14,541 nucleotides of DNA, from NCBI GenBank assembly GCA_031286555.1, contig JAITUD010000532.1, forward strand, positions 1 through 14,541, in the 5' to 3' direction. Below the pieces are notes generated by a model. It worked only from the letters and a program-made list of their open reading frames with translations. It was not told the DNA's origin and did no database searches. Position numbers and translations under genes: made by a program. Below, one piece after another: positions 1 to 6,809 of the stretch. The DNA is from Microbacterium sp. GTDB taxonomy: Bacteria > Actinomycetota > Actinomycetes > Actinomycetales > Microbacteriaceae. How positions within the stretch are numbered: the first letter of the stretch is position 1; the number at the start of each line of letters is the position of its first letter.

Positions 1-660
1 GACCTGGACTACTCCGAGAACTTCCTCTGGATGACGTTCGGCGAGCTGCCCTCTGCGGCAGCGGTCGACGTCTTCCGCATCTCGATGGTGCTCTACGCCG
101 AGCACTCCTTCAACGCCTCCACCTTCACCGCCCGCGTGATCGCCTCGACCACCGCGGATCTCTACTCGGCCGGGGTCGGTGCGATCGGCGCGCTGAAGGG
201 ACCGCTGCACGGCGGTGCCAACGAGGCCGTGATGCACATCTTCGACGAGATCGGATCGGCCGAGAACGTCGTGCCCTGGCTCGACGACGCCCTGGCCAAG
301 AAGAAGAAGATCATGGGCTTCGGCCACCGGGTCTACAAGAACGGCGATTCGCGGGTGCCGACCATGAAGGCTGCGCTCGACCGGCTCATCGCCGAATCGG
401 GGCGCACCGATCTGGGTGAGCTCTACGACGCGCTCGAGAGGGAGTTCGTCGCGCGCAAGGGCATCTACCCGAACCTCGACTACCCCTCCGGCCCCGCCTA
501 CAACATCCTGGGCTTCGAGACCGAGGTGTTCACGCCGCTGTTCATCGCCGCGCGAGTGACCGGCTGGACCGCGCACATCATGGAGCAGGCCGCCTCGAAC
601 GCACTGATCCGCCCGCTCTCTGCATACAACGGCGTCGACGAGCGGCACGTCGCGTCCTGA
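1..660 (+). CDS. prpC: 2-methylcitrate synthase / citrate synthase, 3' part (5' end outside window)
   Basis: The enzyme condenses propionyl-CoA (and usually also acetyl-CoA) with oxaloacetate in the cytoplasmic methylcitrate cycle. The reading frame is open from base 1, so only the C-terminal 219 residues are seen and the real start lies upstream. All three catalytic residues of the citrate synthase fold are present: His70 in GPLHGGAN, His109 in GFGHRVYKNGDSRVP and Asp160 in NLDYPSGPAYN (numbered from the first visible codon). The GFGHRVYKNGDSRVP and LDYPSG forms are those I associate with actinobacterial PrpC/GltA1-type enzymes rather than with hexameric GltA. The prpB and prpD genes usually found beside it would have to lie upstream. 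Assignment to the family is secure; methylcitrate rather than citrate synthase is an inference from motif style. It would use the propionyl-CoA made by MmsA encoded further along. Confidence 0.85.
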   Translation, partial: DLDYSENFLWMTFGELPSAAAVDVFRISMVLYAEHSFNASTFTARVIASTTADLYSAGVGAIGALKGPLHGGANEAVMHIFDEIGSAENVVPWLDDALAKKKKIMGFGHRVYKNGDSRVPTMKAALDRLIAESGRTDLGELYDALEREFVARKGIYPNLDYPSGPAYNILGFETEVFTPLFIAARVTGWTAHIMEQAASNALIRPLSAYNGVDERHVAS

Positions 661-713
661 AAGATCAGAAACGCATGCCCGGAACGTCTCCGGCATGCGT
701 TTCTGATCTTTCA
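658..713. terminator. Bidirectional terminator: perfect 22-bp inverted repeat between convergent genes
   Basis: The arms 658-679 and 692-713 are exact reverse complements over 22 bp, with a 12-nt loop at 680-691. The left arm begins with the TGA stop codon of prpC. The right arm ends 14 bp before the stop codon of the arabinofuranosidase on the other strand. The lower stem is A/T-rich (AAAGATCAGAAA paired with TTTCTGATCTTT), so each strand ends its stem in a short T run, giving terminator character in both directions. Convergent placement supports a shared terminator. Confidence 0.85.
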
Positions 714-727
714 GGCGCAGATCGGCG

Positions 728-2266
728 TCAGGTGGGCGAGACGTCGAACTCCAGGGCGCTCCACGACAGCGCCGGGAGCGTGAGACGCACGGCGCCGCCG
801 TCGAGGGTCACGCCATGGATGGGACGCAGCCCCACGGCATCCGGCGACTCGAGAGTGTTCGCCGTCCGGCGGTCGCCGCCGGACGGCACGGTCAGCACCT
901 CGGCCGATCGCACCGCGGTCGCCCTCAGCCCGTGCAGATCCAGCTCGACCTCGGCATCCGACTCGAGCGACCGGTTCGCGATGAAGAGCGCGAGCCGGCC
1001 GTCGTCGTCGTCCCAGGTCGCCGCGACATCGATCTCGTCGACGTCGCCGAACCGCCTGGTCGCGACCTTCGTCGACGACACCGCCGTCCGCATGATCCGG
1101 CCGCGCGCCATCCGGGCCATCCGTGCGAACGGCCAGAACGTCGCCTGCCGCCAGGCCGGGCCGTCCTCCTCGGTGCGGATCGGCGCGATGACGTTCACCA
1201 GCTGCGCCTGATTGGCGATCTTCACGCGGTCGCCGTGCCGCAGCAGGCTGTGCAGGAACGTGCCGACGACCACGGCATCGGTCACCGAGTAGGTGTCCTC
1301 GATCAGGCGTGGATGCGCGCGCCAGGGCGCGTCGGCCACCCGGTGCGGCTGGTCTTCGGTGTCCAGGCCGTGCTGGTACCAGACGTTCCACTCGTCGAAC
1401 GAGATGTCCACCCGCCTGCGGTGCCGGCCGGCCGCCCGCACGGCGTCGACGGTGGCGATCACGTCGTCGATGAACCCGTCCATGTCGACCGCCTCGGCGA
1501 GGAAGGACCGCACGTCGCCGTCGTGCTCCTGGTAGTAGGCGTGCATGGAGATGTAGTCCACCTCGTCGTAGGCGTGCGTGAGCACGGTGTGCTCCCAGGC
1601 CCCGAAGGTCGGCATGTCGCGGTTGGACGAGCCCACCGCGACCAGCTCGATCGACGGGTCGACCAGCTTCATCGCCTTCGCCGTCTCCTGCGCCAGGCGG
1701 CCGTACTCGTGAGCGGTCTTGTGCCCGATCTGCCACGGGCCGTCCAGCTCGTTGCCCAGGCACCAGAGCTTGATGCCGAACGGGTCCTCCGCGCCGTTGC
1801 GCCGGCGCAGATCCGACCAGTGCGTGCCGCCGGGATGGTTCGCGTACTCGACGAGCGACCGCGCCTCCTCGACGCCGCGGGTGCCGAGATTGATCGCCTC
1901 CATGACCTCGACCCCGGCCTCGCGCGCCCAGTCCGCGAATTCGTGCAGCCCGAAGGCGTTGCTCTCCAGGGTGTGCCAGGCGCCGTCCATCCGCACCGGG
2001 CGATCGGCCCGCGGCCCGACGCCGTCCTCCCAGCGGTACCCGGAGACGAAGTTCCCGCCAGGGTAGCGGACCACCGTCGGACCCAGTTCGCGCACCAGGT
2101 CCAGGACATCGGTGCGGAAGCCCCGCTGATCGGCGGTCGCATGCCCCGGTTCGTAGATCCCGGTGTAGACGCAGCGCCCCATGTGCTCGACGAACGAGCC
2201 GAAGAGCCGGCGCGGCACTTCGCCGATCGTGAAGTCGCGGTCGATGGTGATGCGAGCCCGGGTCAT
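728..2266 (-). CDS. abfA: Intracellular alpha-L-arabinofuranosidase, GH51
   Basis: This retaining glycosidase releases terminal alpha-L-arabinofuranose from arabino-oligosaccharides. The 512-residue length is normal for GH51. The acid/base Glu173 sits in LGNELDGPWQ and the nucleophile Glu292 in SFDEWNVWY. Other family blocks are FGSFVEHMGR near residue 22, VRYPGGNFVSGYRWEDGVGP near 66-85 and the C-terminal beta-sandwich. There is no signal peptide, so it should act on imported oligosaccharides in the cytoplasm. The ATG at 2266 was chosen because the protein then begins in the usual GH51 way and a GGAGG lies immediately upstream with a further AGAGGA; the GGAGG is unusually close, about one base from the ATG. 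It lies 35 bp downstream of the aldo/keto reductase and is probably cotranscribed with it. No arabinose transporter or araBAD gene is visible. Confidence 0.93.
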   Translation of the reverse strand: MTRARITIDRDFTIGEVPRRLFGSFVEHMGRCVYTGIYEPGHATADQRGFRTDVLDLVRELGPTVVRYPGGNFVSGYRWEDGVGPRADRPVRMDGAWHTLESNAFGLHEFADWAREAGVEVMEAINLGTRGVEEARSLVEYANHPGGTHWSDLRRRNGAEDPFGIKLWCLGNELDGPWQIGHKTAHEYGRLAQETAKAMKLVDPSIELVAVGSSNRDMPTFGAWEHTVLTHAYDEVDYISMHAYYQEHDGDVRSFLAEAVDMDGFIDDVIATVDAVRAAGRHRRRVDISFDEWNVWYQHGLDTEDQPHRVADAPWRAHPRLIEDTYSVTDAVVVGTFLHSLLRHGDRVKIANQAQLVNVIAPIRTEEDGPAWRQATFWPFARMARMARGRIMRTAVSSTKVATRRFGDVDEIDVAATWDDDDGRLALFIANRSLESDAEVELDLHGLRATAVRSAEVLTVPSGGDRRTANTLESPDAVGLRPIHGVTLDGGAVRLTLPALSWSALEFDVSPT

Positions 2267-2301
2267 GCCTCCGGATCCTCTCGCGAAACCGGTGCCGGCC
2301 G

Positions 2302-3117
2302 CTAGAGCATCTCGAGCGGCACCGGATGCCGCGGAGCGGGGAAGCGCCGGTCCATCTCGGCGAGCACCTCCACCGGCAGCTCGACGCCGAGAGCCGCGGC
2401 GTTCTGCTGCGCATGCGCCACCGATGCGGCCTTCGGGATCGCGAGCACGTCGCCGGAGCGCACCACCCAGGCGAGGACGAGCTGCGCCGCGCTGAGACCG
2501 ACGGATGCCGCGAGATCGGCGAGCCCGGGGGCGTCGAGCAGCCGCGCCTGTTCGAGCGGCGAGTACGCCATCGCCGGGATGCCGAGCTCGCGCAGCAGCG
2601 GAAGCAGGTCGATCTCGGGGCCGCGACGGATGGGGTTGTAGAGCACCTGATCGGTCGCCGCGCCATCGGGCAGCTCCGCCATGTCATCGGGATCGAGATT
2701 GCTCACGCCCCACGACAGGATGTCGCCGTCGGCGATCAGCCGCTCGAAGGCGGCGACGGTCTCGTCGAGGGAGACGCCGCCGCGCCAGTGCAGCAGGTAG
2801 AGGTCGAGACGGTCGGTGCCGAGGCGTTCAAGGCTGCCGAGCGCGGCCCGGCGCACTCCGGCGGCATCCGCGTTGTGGGGGAGCACCTTGCTGACGAGGA
2901 ACACCTCGTCGCGGCGTCCTCGGATGGCCTCGCCGACGAGATCCTCCGAGCGGCCGTCGCCGTACATCTCCGCCGTGTCCACGACGGTGAGCCCGGCATC
3001 CAGTCCCGCGCGGATCGCGGCGATCTCGTCGTCGCGCCGTGCGGGGTCGTCGCCGACGAACCAGGTGCCGATGCCGATCTCGGGCACGAGCGGACCGTGC
3101 GGGAACCGAATGCTCAT
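2302..3117 (-). CDS. Aldo/keto reductase
   Basis: A cytoplasmic NAD(P)H-dependent oxidoreductase of 271 residues with the single TIM-barrel layout of the AKR superfamily. The catalytic tetrad is complete: Asp47 and Tyr52 in VVDTAEMYGDG, Lys77 in FLVSKV and His110 in LYLLHW. The C-terminal cofactor-binding segment IPKAASVAHAQQN follows the usual IPK(A/S)-N pattern. The ATG at 3117 has a GGTGGAG ribosome binding site a few bases upstream and matches the usual N-terminus (GxxVPxIGxGTW); upstream extensions lack homology-like sequence. The substrate cannot be read from the sequence. Its position 35 bp before the arabinofuranosidase suggests a sugar or sugar-derived aldehyde, but this is inference only. 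It diverges from the thiolase across a 51-bp gap that must hold both promoters. Confidence 0.9.
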   Translation of the reverse strand: MSIRFPHGPLVPEIGIGTWFVGDDPARRDDEIAAIRAGLDAGLTVVDTAEMYGDGRSEDLVGEAIRGRRDEVFLVSKVLPHNADAAGVRRAALGSLERLGTDRLDLYLLHWRGGVSLDETVAAFERLIADGDILSWGVSNLDPDDMAELPDGAATDQVLYNPIRRGPEIDLLPLLRELGIPAMAYSPLEQARLLDAPGLADLAASVGLSAAQLVLAWVVRSGDVLAIPKAASVAHAQQNAAALGVELPVEVLAEMDRRFPAPRHPVPLEML

Positions 3118-3168
3118 GGACTCCACCGTACGTGCGCCCGCTCGCTCGGCGCGGGTGAGAATGGAGCC

Positions 3169-4347
3169 ATGAGCAGCGAAGCCGTCCTCGTCGATGTCGT
3201 CCGCACCCCGGTGGGTCGCGGCAAGCCGGGTGGGTCCCTGTCGGGGGTGCATCCGGTCGATCTCGCGGCGGGAGTGCTCACCGCGATCCTGGAGCGCAAC
3301 GGGCTCGAGTCCGCGCAGCTCGACGACGTGCTGCTGGGCTGCGTCAGCCAGGTCGGCGACCAGGCCATGAACATCGCCAGGCAGGCCGTGCTCGCCGCAG
3401 GCTTCGATGAGGACATCCCGGCCACGACGATCGACCGGCAGTGCGGGTCGAGCCAGCAGGCCGTGCACTTCGCTGCTCAGGGCATCGCCGCCGGTGCCTA
3501 CGACGCGGTGCTCGTCGGCGGTGTCGAGTCGATGAGCCGCGTGCCGCTCGGATCCTCCGCGGCCGGCGGCTCGCCGATGTCGCCCCGCCTGCGCGCCCGC
3601 TACCCGCAGGGCCTGGTGAACCAGGGCGTCAGCGCCGAGCTGATCGCGCAGCGCTGGAACCTCAGCCGCGACGACCTCGACGCCTTCGCCGCCGAGTCGC
3701 ACGCCCGCGCAGCGGCCGCCTGGCACGAGGGTTTCTTCTCCGGGACGACAGTCCCGGTGGCTGAGGCTCCGGATGCGGTGATCGACGAGACCGTCCGGGA
3801 GGGCACCACCGTCGAGAAGCTGGCCGGCCTGCCGGCATCCTTCCGCACCGACGCGATGGCCGAGCGGTTCCCGGAGATCGAGTGGAAGGTCACGCCGGGC
3901 AACTCCTCGCCGCTCACTGACGGGGCATCCGCCGCGCTGCTGATGAGCGCCGAGAGGGCGGATGCTCTGGGGCTGCGCCCGCGCGCGCGATTCCGGGCCT
4001 TCGACGTGATCGGCGACGACCCGCTGATGATGCTCACCGGACCCATTCCGGCGACCCGCCGGGTGCTCGAGAAGGCCGGACTGGCCATCTCGGATCTCGA
4101 CGCCTACGAGGTGAACGAGGCGTTCGCGTCGGTGCCGCTGGCCTGGGCCGCGGAACTCGGCGCAGACCCCGCGCGGCTCAACCCCCGCGGCGGCGCGATC
4201 GCCCTCGGTCATGCGCTCGGCTCGTCCGGCACCCGTCTGCTCGGCACCCTGCTCGACCACCTCGAGGCGACCGGCGGCCGGTACGGCCTGCAGACCATGT
4301 GCGAGGGCGGCGGCATGGCGAACGCACTCATCCTCGAGCGCCTCTAG
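3169..4347 (+). CDS. Acetyl-CoA C-acyltransferase (thiolase)
   Basis: It catalyses the reversible thiolytic cleavage of 3-ketoacyl-CoA, or condensation of two acyl-CoAs, in the cytoplasm. The 392-residue length is standard. The nucleophilic Cys92 lies in DRQCGSSQQA, His348 in RGGAIALGHALGSSG and the proton-relay Cys378 in MCEGGGMANA, with the NEAF motif before them. These positions nearly coincide with those of classical bacterial biosynthetic and degradative thiolases. The ATG at 3169 is preceded at short distance by GGAG, a rather tight ribosome binding site. Whether it acts in beta-oxidation (FadA-like) or as an acetoacetyl-CoA thiolase is not decidable; the QCGSSQQA form and the absence of an adjacent FadB leave both open. 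Genes for acyl-CoA catabolism elsewhere in the window make a degradative role reasonable. Confidence 0.93.
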   Translation: MSSEAVLVDVVRTPVGRGKPGGSLSGVHPVDLAAGVLTAILERNGLESAQLDDVLLGCVSQVGDQAMNIARQAVLAAGFDEDIPATTIDRQCGSSQQAVHFAAQGIAAGAYDAVLVGGVESMSRVPLGSSAAGGSPMSPRLRARYPQGLVNQGVSAELIAQRWNLSRDDLDAFAAESHARAAAAWHEGFFSGTTVPVAEAPDAVIDETVREGTTVEKLAGLPASFRTDAMAERFPEIEWKVTPGNSSPLTDGASAALLMSAERADALGLRPRARFRAFDVIGDDPLMMLTGPIPATRRVLEKAGLAISDLDAYEVNEAFASVPLAWAAELGADPARLNPRGGAIALGHALGSSGTRLLGTLLDHLEATGGRYGLQTMCEGGGMANALILERL

Positions 4348-4388
4348 CCGTCTTCATCCCCCGAATTCGGCGCTGGACTCAGAACCCA

Positions 4389-4417
4389 TTGCGCCGGCGT
4401 GCGGGCAGGCGCAGAAT
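4389..4417 (+). promoter_or_regulatory. Possible promoter for the ScyD/ScyE-like gene
   Basis: TTGCGC at 4389-4394 and CAGAAT at 4412-4417 are separated by exactly 17 bp in the gap between the thiolase and the secreted protein gene. Both boxes match the vegetative consensus only partly (3/6 and 4/6), so this is a weak candidate resting mainly on spacing and location. Confidence 0.3.
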
Positions 4418-4454
4418 GTCGCCGTGGAGCACCGCTGGGGCTGCTCCGCGACAT

Positions 4455-4482
4455 CCGGGCGGCTCGGGGGAGTCCCGCCCGG
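4455..4482 (+). repeat. Inverted repeat in the 5' region of the ScyD/ScyE-like gene
   Basis: CCGGGCGG (4455-4462) and CCGCCCGG (4475-4482) form a perfect 8-bp stem with a 12-nt loop, 47 bp before the start codon. It has no T run. If transcription starts near 4424, it would be an mRNA leader hairpin; it could otherwise end the thiolase transcript or bind a protein. GC-rich palindromes arise by chance in this genome, so the function is uncertain. Confidence 0.35.
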
Positions 4483-4529
4483 CTGAGCACGGCGGGGCAG
4501 GGGTGCCGCGCCGGGAATTGGGGAGTCTC

Positions 4530-5627
4530 ATGCGCACTACTCGTCTGCTGGCCGTCTCGGGGATCACCGCGGCCTTCGTCCTGATCGCCCCGACGCTCGC
4601 GTCAGCGGCATCCGATCCGCCGACGCCAGAGGTGTGGTCGACGCACCTGGCCGCGCCGTTCGGCCTCGAGGTCGACGGGCCACGCGTGCTCGTCGCCGAC
4701 GGCGGAACCGGAACGCTCGGTCAGCTGCAGCCCGACGGAACGATCGCACCGATCGTCAGCGGCGTCGACGGCCTGTCCGGCGTGGCCGTGCGCGGCAAAT
4801 GGCTCGCGTACACCTCGACGCACACGCAGATGCCGGAGTTCATCAACACCGCCAGCGGCCTGAACATCCGCACGCCCCAGGGCGTTCGCATCTACGCCGA
4901 CACACATGCGTGGGAGGTCGCGCACAACCCTGACCAGATCAACACCTACGGCCCGCGGAGCGAGGACCCGTGCGTGCTCGGCGCGCTCGGGCCACGATAC
5001 GAGGGCGCTGTCGACTCGCACGCCTACAGTGTCGCGAGCTGGAGGGACGGCTGGGTCGTGGCGGATGCCGGCGCCAACGCGCTGTTCAAGGTCGATGCCA
5101 CGGGCCACGTCAGCACGCTCGCGGTGATGCCGCCGCAGTCGGCCAAGATCACCGAGGAGGCGGTCACGGAGCTCGGCATGCCGTCGTGCCTGGTCGGCAC
5201 GACCTACGACTTCGAGCCCGTCCCGACCGACGTCGAGGTCGGCACCGACGGGATGCTGTACGTGACGACGCTTCCGGGCGGTCCGGAGAGTGCCGCACTC
5301 GGTGCCCGGGGCGCGCTGTGGCGCGTCGATCCGGCGACAGGCGACAGCGAATGGCTCGCCGGAGGCTTCCTCGGTGCGACGAACCTCGCGCTCGGCAAGA
5401 ACGGCGTGATCTACGTGACCGAGCTGTTCGGCGGCAGAGTGACTGCCGTCGCGGCCGACGGCACGTCCTCACCGTACGCGGCGCTGCCCGGTGTCGTGGC
5501 CGTGGAGACCGCGCCGAACGGCACGGTCTGGGCGGCGACGATGGGGAACGAGGACCCGCCGGCACCCGGCACGATCGTGAGCATCTCGAACGGAAAGGTG
5601 AAGGTGCAGGCCCAGGTCAAGCACTGA
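4530..5627 (+). CDS. Secreted ScyD/ScyE-family beta-propeller protein
   Basis: The protein has 365 residues and a clear Sec signal peptide: MRTTRLL, a hydrophobic stretch to about residue 23 and an ASA-A cleavage site near residue 26. The mature part is made of repeated propeller-like blades, for example PFGLEVDGPRVLVADGGTG (43-61), DGWVVADAGANALFKVDATG near 173-192, PTDVEVGTDGMLYVTTLPGG (about 232-251) and NGVIYVTELFGGRVTAV. The PFGL-VDG and PTDVEVG-DG-LYVTTLPGGP-LGARG-RVDP pattern is typical of proteins annotated as ScyD/ScyE family, named after a cyanobacterial scytonemin cluster but common in actinobacteria with unknown role. Only two cysteines occur, Cys148 and Cys220, which could form an extracellular disulfide. 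The ATG at 4530 has a GGGGAG ribosome binding site five bases upstream; the frame is open further upstream but lacks a signal-like start. The function is not known. Confidence 0.82.
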   Translation: MRTTRLLAVSGITAAFVLIAPTLASAASDPPTPEVWSTHLAAPFGLEVDGPRVLVADGGTGTLGQLQPDGTIAPIVSGVDGLSGVAVRGKWLAYTSTHTQMPEFINTASGLNIRTPQGVRIYADTHAWEVAHNPDQINTYGPRSEDPCVLGALGPRYEGAVDSHAYSVASWRDGWVVADAGANALFKVDATGHVSTLAVMPPQSAKITEEAVTELGMPSCLVGTTYDFEPVPTDVEVGTDGMLYVTTLPGGPESAALGARGALWRVDPATGDSEWLAGGFLGATNLALGKNGVIYVTELFGGRVTAVAADGTSSPYAALPGVVAVETAPNGTVWAATMGNEDPPAPGTIVSISNGKVKVQAQVKH

Positions 5628-5637
5628 ACGTGCGATC

Positions 5638-5668
5638 TTGACCTTGCCCCGAGGGCAGACGCGACTCT
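5638..5668 (+). promoter_or_regulatory. MerR-type promoter with operator dyad in a 19-bp spacer
   Basis: TTGACC (5638-5643) and GACTCT (5663-5668) are separated by 19 bp, the over-long spacing typical of MerR-regulated promoters. A dyad TGCCC-CGA-GGGCA (5645-5657) lies in the spacer. The -35 box is good and the -10 box is poor, as expected for a promoter that needs MerR-type distortion. Transcription would start near 5675, about 30 nt before the MerR-PP2C gene, which suggests autoregulation. Confidence 0.55.
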
Positions 5669-5705
5669 GGTCCGGTCGGCGAGATACGCCGACGCGACGA
5701 GAGAG

Positions 5706-6737
5706 ATGATGGACCGCATGGAGCTCATGCCGATCGGAGATTTCGCACGGGCGGCGGGCCTCACGCCCAAGGCGCTGCGCATCTACGACGACCTGGACCT
5801 GCTGCCTCCCGCCGAGGTCGATGACCGTACCGGGTACCGGTTCTACGCGAGCGATCAGCTGGAGCACGCTCGGCTGATCGCTGCGCTGCGCCGGGTGGGG
5901 ATGCCTCTGCAGCGGATCCGTGTGGCACTTGTGCTGCCGCCCGCGGCGATCGCGGCGGAGGTCACCTCGTTCTGGCGTCAGACCGAGGCGGATGTGCGCT
6001 CCCGGCGGTCTCAGGTATCTGCTCTCGTCGCCGACCTTCGTTCGAAGGAGAGCACGATGACCACAACACGTACGCCTCGCACGCGCGTGGCCCACGTCCT
6101 CGGCAGGGGAGTGCGCGACGAGCAGCTGGACGCGGTTCATCTCGGCGAAACTCTATGGGCGGTCGCCGACGGGTTCGGCGGAGAGCCGTCGGCCGCCGAT
6201 GGCTTCGTCCGGCGGCTGGCTTCCGAGCCGGCACCGATCGGCGCGGACCGCTGGGACGTCCTCGTCGCGGAGTGCGCGGCGGAGCTGCCCGACGACGGGC
6301 GGGGGAGCACGTTCACGGCCGTCTCGCTGAACGGAGACATCGCGACGATCGCGCACCTCGGCGACTCGCGGGGCTGGCTGGTGCGCGACGGAGTGCTGCG
6401 CCAGCTCACGACAGATCACACAGAGGTGTCCGCACTCGTGGAGGACGGCCGGCTGTCCGAGGAGGAGGCGCGGCTGCATCCTCGTCGTGCGGTCCTGAAC
6501 CGTGCGCTCGCGCGCGGCGTGCTCACCGAGCCGGACGTCATCGGCGTGACCGTGCAGCGCGGCGACCGGCTGGTGCTGACCACCGACGGCGTGCACGCGC
6601 TGTTCTCCGCCGAACGGCTCGAGCAGCTGCTCGCCGAAGAAGACGCGGATGCCGCCGTGGCGACGCTGGACGCTGCGGTGCGGGATGCGGGTGAGCCGGA
6701 CAATCACGCAGTCGTCCTGATCGATATCGAGGGCTGA
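5706..6737 (+). CDS. MerR-family regulator fused to a PP2C-type Ser/Thr phosphatase domain
   Basis: A 343-residue cytoplasmic protein. Residues 8-76 are a MerR winged helix: IGDFARAAGLTPKALRIYDDLDLLPPAEVDDRTGYRFY, then the helices ending RVGMPLQRIR. Residues 80-115 look like the MerR dimerisation helix. Residues 118-343 are a PP2C domain with its motifs in order: Asp142 in QLDAVHLG, VADGFGG (Asp155), GSTFTAV and HLGDSRGWLVRDG (201-229), TTDHTEVSALVEDGRL with the following HPRR (235-261), LTTDGV (Asp294) and DNHAVV (Asp332). The metal-binding aspartates are kept, so it is probably active. The effector-binding domain of an ordinary MerR protein is replaced by an enzyme. ATGs at 5709 and 5718 are alternative starts; the region upstream is purine-rich (GAGAGAG) rather than a clear ribosome binding site. 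The gene sits behind a MerR-type promoter and before a strong terminator, so it is probably monocistronic. Its signal and targets are unknown. Confidence 0.88.
   Translation: MMDRMELMPIGDFARAAGLTPKALRIYDDLDLLPPAEVDDRTGYRFYASDQLEHARLIAALRRVGMPLQRIRVALVLPPAAIAAEVTSFWRQTEADVRSRRSQVSALVADLRSKESTMTTTRTPRTRVAHVLGRGVRDEQLDAVHLGETLWAVADGFGGEPSAADGFVRRLASEPAPIGADRWDVLVAECAAELPDDGRGSTFTAVSLNGDIATIAHLGDSRGWLVRDGVLRQLTTDHTEVSALVEDGRLSEEEARLHPRRAVLNRALARGVLTEPDVIGVTVQRGDRLVLTTDGVHALFSAERLEQLLAEEDADAAVATLDAAVRDAGEPDNHAVVLIDIEG
6045..6059 (+). promoter_or_regulatory. Internal ribosome binding site and ATG at the start of the PP2C domain
   Basis: AAGGAG (6045-6050), six spacer bases and an in-frame ATG (6057-6059, Met118 of the fusion) fall exactly at the linker between the MerR and PP2C domains. 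This is a better ribosome binding site than that of the full-length start. The Shine-Dalgarno sequence partly lies in a small palindrome CCTTC-GTTC-GAAGG (6035-6048) that could mask it. A separate phosphatase of about 226 residues could be made from here. Confidence 0.5.
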
Positions 6738-6756
6738 TCCGGCCCAGAACGGAGGA

Positions 6757-6786
6757 GACCCCCGCCGACCCGATTCGGCGGGGGTC
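6757..6786. terminator. Terminator hairpin after the MerR-PP2C gene
   Basis: The 12-bp arms GACCCCCGCCGA (6757-6768) and TCGGCGGGGGTC (6775-6786) pair perfectly around a six-base loop, 19 bp after the stop codon. The stem is very stable; there is only a short T-poor tail (TTCGCGG), which is common for actinobacterial terminators. Confidence 0.8.
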
Positions 6787-6787
6787 T

Positions 6788-6809
6788 TCGCGGTCGAAAC
6801 GGACCGCGA
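6788..6809. repeat. Second hairpin directly behind the terminator
   Basis: TCGCGGTC (6788-6795) and GACCGCGA (6802-6809) pair perfectly over 8 bp around the loop GAAACG, one base after the preceding terminator stem. A tandem or back-up terminator is the simplest reading. Confidence 0.5.

Noticed and set aside
711..2687. Long open frames on both strands across the arabinofuranosidase gene (up to about 650 codons)
   Set aside because: They are arginine-rich, low-complexity shadows of a gene with intact GH51 catalytic motifs, as expected in high-GC DNA.
3118..3168. Specific promoter boxes in the divergent gap between the reductase and thiolase
   Set aside because: The gap must hold both promoters, but no pair of boxes with acceptable spacing stood out on either strand.
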